Shown here: one piece after another, positions 18,294 through 26,277 of the stretch
Numbering within the stretch: position 1 is the stretch's first letter
Layout of the letters: each line of letters opens with the position of its first letter
From: Hyphomicrobiales bacterium
GTDB lineage: Bacteria > Pseudomonadota > Alphaproteobacteria > Rhizobiales > Rhizobiaceae
Assembly: GCA_900469615.1 (NCBI GenBank)
Contig: UBYA01000016.1
Location: 62,001 to 126,000, forward strand
Length of the DNA stretch: 64,000 nucleotides
Direction: 5' to 3'
The notes under the pieces: model-generated
What the model was told of the DNA's origin: nothing
The model's input: only the letters and a program-made list of their open reading frames with translations
Database searches by the model: none
Translations under genes and position numbers: made by a program

Positions 18294-19823
18294 ATGCCGA
18301 GTCTGCTCGGAATTGACAGCGGTTTGACCGTCACCAAAGCCGTCATCTTCGACATCGACGGGACCCCGCTTGCCGTCGCGCGCCGCCGCGTGACCCAGTT
18401 CATGCCGAAGGCCCGCCATGTCGAACGCGACATGGACGAGCTCTGGACGCAGACCGCAGATGCGATTGCCGAAGCGATCAAGCTCAGCAACCGCCCCGCC
18501 GCCGACATACAGGCCATTGCCACAACCGCGCATGGCGACGGCATCTATCTGCTCGACAAGGCAAAAAAGCCGCTCGGGCGCGCCATCCTGTCGCTCGACA
18601 GCCGCGCCGGATCGATCGTCGACCAATGGCTGAAGAGCCCGCTTGCCGACGAAGCCCTGAAACTGACCGGCCAGTTGCCGCACGTCTCGGCTCCATCGGC
18701 GTTACTCGCCTGGATCAAGGCCAATGAGCCCGAACGCTATGCCCGGATCGGCCACATCCTCAGCTGCAAGGACTGGCTGCGCTTCTGCCTGACGGATGTC
18801 GCCGGAACGGACCGGACCGAAGCAAGCACGTCCTTCACCGATGTTTCGACCCAGGACTATTCGCCCGATGCGCTGAAGCTCTTCGGCGTGGCGGAGGCGA
18901 CCCATGCCTTGCCGCCTGCCTCGCGGTCCGACGAGATTGTGGGCTATGTGACCGAGGCGGTTGCGCAACGAACGGGCCTTGCCAAAGGAACTCCCGTCGT
19001 CGCCGGCCTGCATGATGTCACCGCTTCCGCGCTTGGGGCCGGCGGCTATGCCGACGGCATCGTCGCCGTGATTGCCGGCACCTATTCGATCAACGAAACG
19101 CTTTCGTCGGAGCCGCGTGTCGACGGCCGCTGGTTCTGCCGCAATGCCATTGCTCCGGGTCAGTGGAACAACATGTCGATCTCGCCGGCGTCATCGGCGA
19201 ATTACGAGTGGTTTCTGGACAAGCTCTGCGCCAGCGAAATTGCAAGCGCCGAGGCATCGGGTCGGTCCATTCACGCCCTGCTGGCCCCCGAGATCGAGGC
19301 CGCCTTCAACCGCCCGTCGAGCACGCTGTTTCATCCCTATCTGTTCGGCTCGCCCTATGGCGCGGATGCAAGCGCCAGCTTCTTCGGGCTCGGCGGCTGG
19401 CACGATCGCGGCGACATGCTGCGCGCCGTCCTCGAAGGAATCGCCTTCAACCACAAGATTCACGTTGACGCGCTAAGTGACGGTTTTTCCTTCGATCAGG
19501 CGAGGTTGGCAGGCGGCGTATCGCGCAATCCGATCGTCGTGCAGATGTTTGCCGACGTGCTCGGTATGCCTGTTACCGTGACTGAAACCGATGAGGCTGC
19601 CGCCTGGGGGGCTGCGCTTTGCGCAGGCGCCGGCGCCGGTATTTACGCGAGCCCGCAAAGCGATCCTCGCGATGTCGGCAAGATCGCCACGACCTGTTAT
19701 CCGGATTCCGCCCGCAGTACGGATTACCGCGTCCGCTACGAGCTGTTCCGCGATATTGCCGAAGCGATGACGCCGCTCTGGCCGCGGATCGGCAATCTCG
19801 CCGTTCGACACCCCCAAGACTAG
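18294..19823 (+). CDS. FGGY family carbohydrate kinase, probable polyol or ketose kinase
   Basis: The 509-residue product has the FGGY layout: LLGIDSGLTVTKAVIFDIDG at the N-terminus, AIATTAHGDGIYLL, LSLDSRAGSIVDQWL, VVAGLHDVTASALGAGG, and the C-terminal ARLAGGVSRNPIVVQMFADVLG adenine site. It resembles xylulokinase-like and LyxK-like kinases. Together with the GlpD-like flavoprotein that follows after 62 bases it repeats the eryA-eryB logic of phosphorylation, then oxidation. The natural substrate is not readable from sequence; a four- or five-carbon polyol is the leading guess. The erythritol kinase gene eryA is separate and intact. Confidence 0.88.
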   Translation: MPSLLGIDSGLTVTKAVIFDIDGTPLAVARRRVTQFMPKARHVERDMDELWTQTADAIAEAIKLSNRPAADIQAIATTAHGDGIYLLDKAKKPLGRAILSLDSRAGSIVDQWLKSPLADEALKLTGQLPHVSAPSALLAWIKANEPERYARIGHILSCKDWLRFCLTDVAGTDRTEASTSFTDVSTQDYSPDALKLFGVAEATHALPPASRSDEIVGYVTEAVAQRTGLAKGTPVVAGLHDVTASALGAGGYADGIVAVIAGTYSINETLSSEPRVDGRWFCRNAIAPGQWNNMSISPASSANYEWFLDKLCASEIASAEASGRSIHALLAPEIEAAFNRPSSTLFHPYLFGSPYGADASASFFGLGGWHDRGDMLRAVLEGIAFNHKIHVDALSDGFSFDQARLAGGVSRNPIVVQMFADVLGMPVTVTETDEAAAWGAALCAGAGAGIYASPQSDPRDVGKIATTCYPDSARSTDYRVRYELFRDIAEAMTPLWPRIGNLAVRHPQD

Positions 19824-19885
19824 ACCGCCAATTGCGCCGCGCCGACAGGCTGTTTCGCGCGGCAGTTCAGCAGGACGATGATGTT

Positions 19886-21628
19886 ATGACCGATATGACC
19901 GCCGATCTGAAACAACGCTTCTCGCAACTTCAAGAAGGCGATGTCGACGTCGTTATTCTCGGCGCCGGGGTCAACGGCGCTGGGCTGTTTCGTGATCTTT
20001 CCGCGCAGGGCGTCAATTGCCTGATCGTCGACAAATCCGATTTCGGCTCGGGAACGAGCGCGGCGCCGTCGCGGCTGATCCACGGCGGCCTGAAATATCT
20101 CGAAACGGGCGAGTTCCGGCTGGTCGCCCAGTCGGCGCTCGAGCGGAACCTGCTGTTGAAGAATGCCCCGCACTGCGTCGAAGCGCTGCCGACCTTCGTG
20201 CCGATCTTTTCCTGGATGCGTGGCATACCCGCAGCCCTTCGCACACTGTTGGGATCGACGACCGCGCCGCGCAGCCGCGGTGCCGTGCTCGTCAAGATCG
20301 GGCTCGCGCTTTACGATTTCTTCGGTTCGCGCAACCGCGTCATGCCGCGCCACAGGTTCCTGTTGAAGAGCCGCGCGCTGAAGGAAATGCCGCATGTGAC
20401 GCCTCAGATCGTTGCCGGCGGCATCTACTACGACGCCAAGATCAGCCGGCCGGAAAGACTCGTCTACGAATTGGTCAAGGACGGGCTGGAGACGAACAGA
20501 AGCTCGGTGGCGGCGAACGCTACTGCCCTAGTTTCCGCAGCCGACGGCCTGCTGACCTTCCAGCGCTCGGACGGATATGCATTTTCGGTCAGGCCGAAGC
20601 TTGTCGTCAATGCCGCCGGTCCCTGGATCGACCACGTCAACGCCGCTCTCGGCGCGCCGGCTCACCTGATCGGCGGCACCAAGGGATCGCACATCCTGCT
20701 CGACCATCCCGAGCTGGTGCGCAGCCTGAATGGCCACATGATCTATTTCGAAGCCGATGATGGCCGCATCTGCCTCGTCTATGGATATCTCGGGCAGGCG
20801 CTGGTCGGCTCGACCGACATTCCCTGCGACGACCCGGACAATGTGCGCTGCGAGGAACACGAGATCGACTATTTCATCGACAGCGTGCGGTCGCTGCTGC
20901 CCAGCCTGCGTTTCGACCGCGACCAGGTGACATACAGCTACAGTGGCATCCGTCCCCTGCCCGCCTCCGACGCTTCGTCGCCGGGATTGATCAGCCGCGA
21001 TCACTCCGCACCCGTGTTCGAACGCCAGGCCGGACGTCCATTTCCGATCATCTCGCTGGTCGGCGGAAAATGGACCACGTTCCGCGGCTTTGCGGAGGAG
21101 GTTGCGGACACGGTGCTGGCACGCCTTCAGCGCACACGTAAAACATCCACCGAACGGCTCGCCATCGGCGGCGGCCGGGATTTTCCGCTCGACTCGAATG
21201 CGCGTGCAGCATGGACCCGGACGGTGGCGACAAAGACCGGCATCGAGACAAGCAGGGCAGATGAGCTATTAAGCCGATACGGCACGACCGCAGCAGCGAT
21301 CCTTGCCTATCCTTCGGCGCATGACGACGGCGAACGCATCAGCGGCGCGCCGCGCCACAGCGCGCGCGAGATCGACTGGATCGCGCGGCAGGAAATGGTC
21401 GTTCATCTGTCGGATATCGTCTTCCGCCGCACCACCATGGCAATCGAGGGCCTGCTGACAATCCAGGGCCTGCGCGAAATCGGCGCTATCGCGGCGAATG
21501 CCCTGCAATGGGATGCACAGCGTCTGGCCAAGGAAATCGACGACGTCGTCGCGTCGCTGGCGAAATTCCATGGCCAGACACTGACCGAAGAAAGCGTGCG
21601 CCGGGCGGCAAGCCCGGCGTCACGCTGA
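19886..21628 (+). CDS. GlpD-like FAD-dependent polyol-phosphate dehydrogenase
   Basis: The ATG at 19886 gives a 580-residue product; the longer frame from 19619 runs back into the kinase and is rejected. FAD motif VVILGAGVNGAGLFRDLSAQG and the GlpD signature GTSAAPSRLIHGGLKYLE are near the N-terminus. They are followed by VNAAGPWIDHV, GGTKGSHILLDH, LVGSTDIPCDD, YSYSGIRPLP and LVGGKWTTFRGFAEE, and a C-terminal DAO_C domain. Members oxidise glycerol 3-phosphate or related polyol phosphates, delivering electrons to quinone. It is only distantly like EryB (503 residues). Its partner kinase lies directly upstream; the gene ends nine bases from the convergent aldolase gene. Confidence 0.88.
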   Translation: MTDMTADLKQRFSQLQEGDVDVVILGAGVNGAGLFRDLSAQGVNCLIVDKSDFGSGTSAAPSRLIHGGLKYLETGEFRLVAQSALERNLLLKNAPHCVEALPTFVPIFSWMRGIPAALRTLLGSTTAPRSRGAVLVKIGLALYDFFGSRNRVMPRHRFLLKSRALKEMPHVTPQIVAGGIYYDAKISRPERLVYELVKDGLETNRSSVAANATALVSAADGLLTFQRSDGYAFSVRPKLVVNAAGPWIDHVNAALGAPAHLIGGTKGSHILLDHPELVRSLNGHMIYFEADDGRICLVYGYLGQALVGSTDIPCDDPDNVRCEEHEIDYFIDSVRSLLPSLRFDRDQVTYSYSGIRPLPASDASSPGLISRDHSAPVFERQAGRPFPIISLVGGKWTTFRGFAEEVADTVLARLQRTRKTSTERLAIGGGRDFPLDSNARAAWTRTVATKTGIETSRADELLSRYGTTAAAILAYPSAHDDGERISGAPRHSAREIDWIARQEMVVHLSDIVFRRTTMAIEGLLTIQGLREIGAIAANALQWDAQRLAKEIDDVVASLAKFHGQTLTEESVRRAASPASR

Positions 21629-21637
21629 TTGCCTGTC

Positions 21638-22702
21638 TCAGGAGAAGACCGGGTCGAGCGAACCGGATTTGTAACGCCTGGCCATCTCGCTAACGGTCAG
21701 TGGCTGGATGCGCGAGGCGTGGCCGGTCGTTCCGAACTGCTCGAAACGCTCCTTGCAGAGCTTCGTCAGGGCCGCCATGGCAGGCTTCATATACTTGCGG
21801 GGATCGAATTCGCTCGGGTCTTCCTGCAGCACGCGGCGGATCTGACCCGTCATCGCCATGCGGCCATCGGTATCGATGTTGATCTTGCGCACGCCATTCT
21901 TGATGCCGCGCTGGATTTCCTCGACCGGCACACCCCAGGTCGGCTTCATCTGCCCGCCATATTTGTTGATGATTTCCTGCAGCTCCTCGGGAACCGAGGA
22001 TGAGCCGTGCATGACGAGATGCGTATTGGGGAGCTTGCGATGGATCTCCTCGATCACGTTCATCGCCAGCACCGAACCATCCGGCTTGCGCGTGAATTTA
22101 TAGGCGCCATGCGAGGTGCCCATGGCGATCGCCAGCGCATCGACCCTGGTTTCGCGTACAAATTTAACGGCCTCGTCCGGATTGGTGAGCAATTGATCGT
22201 GCGACAGCTTGCCTTCCGCGCCATGGCCGTCTTCAGCCTCGCCCATGCCGGTTTCCAGCGAACCCAGCACGCCAAGCTCGCCCTCGACGGAAATGCCGCC
22301 AAGATGCGCCATGTCCGTAACCGTCTTCGTCACGCCGACATTATAATCCCAGTCCGCCGGCGTCTTTGCATCTGCCTTGAGCGATCCGTCCATCATGACC
22401 GACGTAAAGCCGGCCTGGATCGCCGTCATACAGCTCGACGGATCGTTGCCGTGGTCGAGATGCACGCAGACCGGGATATGCGGGTAGATCTCGACCACGG
22501 CATCCATCATGTGCTTCAGCATGATATCGTTGGCATAGGCCCTGGCGCCCCTCGATGCCTGCATGATGACCGGCGCGCCGACGGCATCGGCCGCTTCCAT
22601 GATGGCAAGCGCCTGTTCCATGTTGTTGATATTGAAAGCAGGAACGCCGTAGCCGTTTTCAGCGGCGTGATCGAGCAGTTGCCTTAAGGTGATACGTGCC
22701 AT
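21638..22702 (-). CDS. fba: class II fructose-bisphosphate aldolase (Calvin-cycle subtype)
   Basis: The 354-residue protein has class II aldolase features: YGVPAFNINNMEQ, VCVHLDHGNDPSSCM with zinc and catalytic residues, VEGELGVLGSLE, and a late SSSVPEEL and KINIDTDGR motif. The length and the GHASRIQPLTVSEMA tail match the zinc-dependent FbaA/CbbA subtype of Rhizobiales. It splits fructose 1,6-bisphosphate or a related ketose phosphate. GGGGGAGAG lies before the start. It faces the flavoprotein gene with nine bases between stops, so it is not co-transcribed with it; a link to the polyol pathway is possible but unproved, and it may be a general glycolytic enzyme. Confidence 0.92.
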   Translation of the reverse strand: MARITLRQLLDHAAENGYGVPAFNINNMEQALAIMEAADAVGAPVIMQASRGARAYANDIMLKHMMDAVVEIYPHIPVCVHLDHGNDPSSCMTAIQAGFTSVMMDGSLKADAKTPADWDYNVGVTKTVTDMAHLGGISVEGELGVLGSLETGMGEAEDGHGAEGKLSHDQLLTNPDEAVKFVRETRVDALAIAMGTSHGAYKFTRKPDGSVLAMNVIEEIHRKLPNTHLVMHGSSSVPEELQEIINKYGGQMKPTWGVPVEEIQRGIKNGVRKINIDTDGRMAMTGQIRRVLQEDPSEFDPRKYMKPAMAALTKLCKERFEQFGTTGHASRIQPLTVSEMARRYKSGSLDPVFS

Positions 22703-23145
22703 TCAACTCTCCCCCTGGGTCATGATGGTAGCCATGATTGCGCGGGTGATGCTATGCGCTTTTGACGGCGGCACGAAACAGAATAGCCGCTGCCGATATG
22801 CGAATTCCTCGAAAATCCAGCGAAGGCCGTTCCTGCACCGCATCATCCCGATAGGCTCATAACAAATAAAAACGACAAAATCACAAAATATTTGACATTT
22901 TGTTGTTATTTTTATGAAATTTTCGCTTTCCAGACTTTGCCGGCCGAGGAGCAGGCATTTGATCGGCTACGTAGACCCGCCGGGGTGTACCTCTTCGGCT
23001 GAACGCTCGCCTGGCCGCAATCTTATCCGCTGCCCTTCAACCAGAAGAGCAAATCCATACGTCTTTTTACTTCCATAAAAAACATTTGACGGCCGGCCGC
23101 TTGGCTGTTTTCTATAGATAAAAAACAGATATGGGAGGATATTGG
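22703..23145. other. divergent control region between the aldolase and oxidoreductase genes
   Basis: Roughly 440 bases with no gene on either strand. It contains a strongly AT-rich island (22861-22920) with a long imperfect palindrome, and a TTGACG plus TATAGAT pair (about 23086-23118) at non-ideal spacing that may belong to the rightward promoter. Confidence 0.5.
22866..22913. promoter_or_regulatory. AT-rich palindrome upstream of the aldolase gene, candidate operator
   Basis: The segment is roughly symmetric about AAATATTT (22886-22893). Both arms contain ACAAAAT-type half-sites, and matching blocks extend about 20 bases each side with a short internal mismatch. ACAAAATCACAAAAT resembles the CACAA-repeat arms of the operator before eryR, so a DeoR-type repressor may act here. 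Confidence 0.45.
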
Positions 23146-23214
23146 ATGTCCGCTGACCGCCCCGATCACGCAGCCACGCCTTTTGGCTTTGAACATATGA
23201 GGATATTGGCGTGA
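23146..23214 (+). CDS. 22-residue leader ORF overlapping the oxidoreductase start
   Basis: ATG at 23146 is seven bases after a strong GGGAGG and reads MSADRPDHAATPFGFEHMRI and two more residues to a TGA at 23212-23214. That TGA overlaps the GTG start of the next gene (GTGA), the usual sign of translational coupling. The phrase GAGGATATTGG occurs before both starts. It may be a coupling leader peptide or the stump of a deleted gene. No family is recognisable. Confidence 0.4.
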   Translation: MSADRPDHAATPFGFEHMRILA

Positions 23215-24338
23215 ACGCGCGGATCATCCAGTTCGGCACCAGCCGGTTCCTGCAGGCACATGCGGCATTCTTCGTGCATGAAGCGAGGCAATCCGGACAG
23301 GATATCGGCCCCATCGCCGTCGTTCAGGTTTCAGGCGACAGCGGACGCAGCGGACGCGTCGGCGCTTTCGGCAAACCGGGGGGATACCCAGTGGTCATCC
23401 GCGGAATGTCGAGCGGCCAGCCGGTCGACCACACCATAGAAGTCACCAGCGTCGACCGAGGGCTTTCCGCCATCGAGCATTGGGACGAGCTTTCGAGACT
23501 CTTTGCCGAGAGTGCCGAATTCGTCATCTCGAACACCGGCGAAACCGGATACACGACATGGCCGGAAGAGGACCGCTTTGACGGGGTTCCCCGGTCCTTC
23601 CCCGCCAAGCTTGCCGCCCTTCTGGTGAGGCGCTGGCAGGGATCCCGCAACCCGCTGGTGATCCTTCCCTGCGAATTGATGACGGGAAACGGCCGCGTGC
23701 TGAAGCAGACGGTTATCGATTGCGCCAGGCTCAACGATGTGCCGGCTGAATTCCTTACCTGGCTTAACGACCATGTCGCCTTCGCCGAGACGCTGGTCGA
23801 CCGCATCGTTTCCGAGCCGATCGAACCGATCGGCGCCGTTGCCGAACCCTACGCGTTATGGGCAATCAAACGCGCGCCGGGTGTCCGCGTTCCCTGTATC
23901 CATGACAGCATCGTGCTGACCGACGATCTTGAGCCATATGAGCGCCTGAAGCTGCATATTCTCAATCTCGGCCATACTTTTCTTGCCGAAATCTGGCAGC
24001 GCGACAACAGGCCGGCGGATGAAACCGTGCGCGCCATCCTGGCAGACGAGGACATACGCGCAAGGCTCGATACACTCTACCAGAACGAAGTGCTGCCAGG
24101 CTTTGCTGCAAACGGCATGGGCGACGAGGCAAAGGCTTACGTCACAACGACACTCGACCGTTTCCTCAACCCGTTTCTCAATCATCGCATCGCCGATATC
24201 AGCCAGCATCACCGCGAGAAGGTCGCCCGGCGCATCCATGCCTTTCTGGATTGGGCCGATTCGGCAGGCGGCACTTTGCATGCCCCCGTGCTGAGACAGA
24301 TCGCGGCGCGCTATCCGCTGAATGGAGATGCGTCGTGA
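23211..24338 (+). CDS. mannitol dehydrogenase family oxidoreductase, probable hexuronate reductase (UxaB/UxuB-like)
   Basis: The 375-residue protein starts at a GTG coupled to the leader ORF. It has an N-terminal nucleotide-binding region (ARIIQFGTSRFLQAHAAFF, FVISNTGETGY) and the block VILPCELMTGNGRVLKQTV followed by WLNDHVAFAETLVDRIV, typical of UxaB/UxuB enzymes. KLHILNLGHTFLAE gives the conserved Lys and His of the family. Such enzymes reduce D-tagaturonate or D-fructuronate to D-altronate or D-mannonate with NADH. It is about 100 residues shorter than E. coli UxaB. The zinc dehydrogenase encoded next would make its substrate from an L-hexonate. Confidence 0.78.
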   Translation: MNARIIQFGTSRFLQAHAAFFVHEARQSGQDIGPIAVVQVSGDSGRSGRVGAFGKPGGYPVVIRGMSSGQPVDHTIEVTSVDRGLSAIEHWDELSRLFAESAEFVISNTGETGYTTWPEEDRFDGVPRSFPAKLAALLVRRWQGSRNPLVILPCELMTGNGRVLKQTVIDCARLNDVPAEFLTWLNDHVAFAETLVDRIVSEPIEPIGAVAEPYALWAIKRAPGVRVPCIHDSIVLTDDLEPYERLKLHILNLGHTFLAEIWQRDNRPADETVRAILADEDIRARLDTLYQNEVLPGFAANGMGDEAKAYVTTTLDRFLNPFLNHRIADISQHHREKVARRIHAFLDWADSAGGTLHAPVLRQIAARYPLNGDAS

Positions 24339-24490
24339 GGTCGGTGGAGGTCCGTGTTCAAAGCAGCCGACATGACGGCAGAGGTGATCAATGAGCTGAG
24401 CGCTTCTCCGCTCTTCCAATCGCGACTTCGTCAGGCATCCATTTACAACAGCAACGGTCGGCGCTTCCGGCCCTTCGAGAGTCCATCGCC

Positions 24491-25519
24491 ATGAGAACAT
24501 TGATCTGCAACGAACCCGGCAGGCTTACCCTGATCGAGCGCGATGTCCCAAGCCCGGCCGAAGGCGAGGTTTTGGTACGCATCAGGCGTGTCGGCGTCTG
24601 CGGCACGGATTTTCACATCTATCAGGGCAAGCATCCCTTTCTCGAATATCCACGCGTCATGGGACACGAGCTGTCCGGCACGGTCGAGAATGCAAATGGT
24701 TCAAGCCGCCTCAAGAAGGGAGAGAATGTCTATATCGTTCCCTATCTTGCCTGCGGCAAATGCGTTGCCTGCCGTCGCGGCGTGACCAATGCCTGTCAAA
24801 GCCTCGCCGTCCTTGGCGTGCATCGCGACGGGGGCATGACCGAGTTCATCTGCGTGCCGGAACAGAATGTCGTCTCGGCGGGCAAGGCCTCGCTGGACGA
24901 GGCGGCGATGATCGAGTTCCTGGCGATCGGCGCCCACGGCGTCAAGCGCGGCGGCATTGGCGCTGCCGATCGTGTGCTTGTCGTCGGTTCCGGCCCGATC
25001 GGCATGTCCGCCATCATCTTCGCCAAAGCGCGCGGCGCGGATGTTACCGTCATGGACATGCGGGAAGATCGGCTGGAGTTCACCGTCGCCTCGCTCGGCG
25101 CCGATCGGACGCTGCTCGCCCGCGACGGGGCGGAAGCCAATGCTAAACGCCTGACCGGCGGCGACTTCTTCGACGTCGTCGTCGACGCGACCGGCAACGC
25201 CAAAGCGATGCAGCGCGGCTTCGGCTTCGTCGCCCATGGCGGCCGCTACGTTCTCATCAGCGTAGTGCGCGACGACATCACCTTCTCCGATCCCGAATTC
25301 CACAAACGCGAAACCACTCTCTTCGCAAGCCGCAACGCGCAGCCCGACGACTTTGCGGAGGTCGTAAGGCAAATGGAAAATGGTCGGGTTCCGACCGCAG
25401 CGCTAAACACCCATCGAGGCTCGCTGGAAGATGGGCCGGAACTTTTCAAGGCGTGGCTCAAACCGGAAGCCGGCATCATCAAGGCCATCTTGGACGTGAG
25501 CGGCGCTTCCGCATCGTAA
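24491..25519 (+). CDS. zinc-dependent dehydrogenase, probable L-galactonate/L-gulonate 5-dehydrogenase
   Basis: The 342-residue medium-chain dehydrogenase has catalytic zinc residues in GVCGTDFHIYQG and MGHELSG, and a four-Cys structural zinc loop (ACGKCVACRRGVTNAC). The Rossmann motif is VLVVGSGPIGMSAIIFAKARG. The overall form resembles E. coli LgoD/YjjN and L-gulonate 5-dehydrogenases, which feed D-tagaturonate or D-fructuronate to a UxaB-type reductase, precisely the enzyme class encoded upstream. Idonate or threonine dehydrogenase are alternatives. It is 152 bases after its neighbour with no terminator seen. Confidence 0.75.
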   Translation: MRTLICNEPGRLTLIERDVPSPAEGEVLVRIRRVGVCGTDFHIYQGKHPFLEYPRVMGHELSGTVENANGSSRLKKGENVYIVPYLACGKCVACRRGVTNACQSLAVLGVHRDGGMTEFICVPEQNVVSAGKASLDEAAMIEFLAIGAHGVKRGGIGAADRVLVVGSGPIGMSAIIFAKARGADVTVMDMREDRLEFTVASLGADRTLLARDGAEANAKRLTGGDFFDVVVDATGNAKAMQRGFGFVAHGGRYVLISVVRDDITFSDPEFHKRETTLFASRNAQPDDFAEVVRQMENGRVPTAALNTHRGSLEDGPELFKAWLKPEAGIIKAILDVSGASAS

Positions 25520-25577
25520 GGCTATTGATTATGGGATAGCCCGCCCTTCTAAGTGGAATGAACCCTCGGGCTGGACT

Positions 25578-25823
25578 ACCGCTGGCCTGCAAGGCTCCAT
25601 GAGCGCCATGGACGACCCCCTATCACAATGCGCAGACAGAGAGCTTCATGAAGACCTTGAAGGTCGAGGATATCTACCCCGCCAGCTACGAGACCTTTGC
25701 AGATGTCGCCAAACCATTGCCCCGATTTATCGGGGCATCTATAATGCCACGCGGCTGCATTCAGCCCTTAGCCATCGATCGCCAACAGAATTCGGAATCC
25801 AACTTGTCCAGCAGGCGGCTTAG
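25578..25823 (+). pseudogene. remnant of an IS3 family transposase (OrfB C-terminal end)
   Basis: Reading through all three frames gives the usual IS3 OrfB ending in pieces: GLQGSMSAMDDP, then after a shift near 25620 YHNAQTESFMKTLKVED and YETFADVAKPLPRF, then after a second shift near 25730 IYNATRLHSALSHRSPTEF and VQQAA. At least two frameshifts and the loss of everything upstream make it inactive. The C-terminal catalytic Glu region is present but the rest of the DDE domain is gone. It marks the junction between the sugar genes and the polysaccharide region. Confidence 0.8.
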
Positions 25824-25836
25824 TTGAAGCGCATCG

Positions 25837-25943
25837 CTAGAGCGGCTCTGCGTTTCACGGAATCGCCGAACTGCTCTATCTCCTTGTTTGTACGCGATTC
25901 CGGACGGAAAACCGCTGCGCACTTTTCCTGGAATTGCTTTAGT
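25837..25943. repeat. RIME1-like intergenic repeat, copy 2
   Basis: It starts with CTAGAGCGG and ends TTGCTTTAG, with the same linker (CTCTATCTCCTTGTTTGTACG) and second palindrome as the copy at 17160. It lies 13 bases after the IS3 remnant. Confidence 0.8.
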
Positions 25944-26277
25944 CCAGCCCGAGAGGGTCGCTCCTCCATAATGGGCACAAGCGTGCCTATCTCTGCGGCA
26001 GGATCTGAAAATCGCGCTGACTAAGCATCGCACTGGCCGTCGACATCCACACTGGCGCAAGACGGTGCGCGGCGTTTGAAGATGAAACAATCTCACATTC
26101 CATTCATCTTGCCACTGGGTGGTCGCCCATATATAGCAGATGGAAATCTCTTCGGAATTTAAGCGCAAGGGCCGCATTTTCGCCGATATAAGTTTAGCAG
26201 AGGGCAAGGCTGGTTCGCTGCGAGTCCCGCTATAATGGCAAGGCCGCTCCATGCAGCGGTATACGGATAACTCGCGA
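25944..26277. other. intergenic region before the polysaccharide genes
   Basis: About 330 bases without a recognisable gene. Stretches such as the one around 26020-26070 could be further decayed mobile-element DNA, but nothing aligns clearly. The promoter of the GT4 gene should lie in its right-hand, AT-richer half. Confidence 0.35.
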
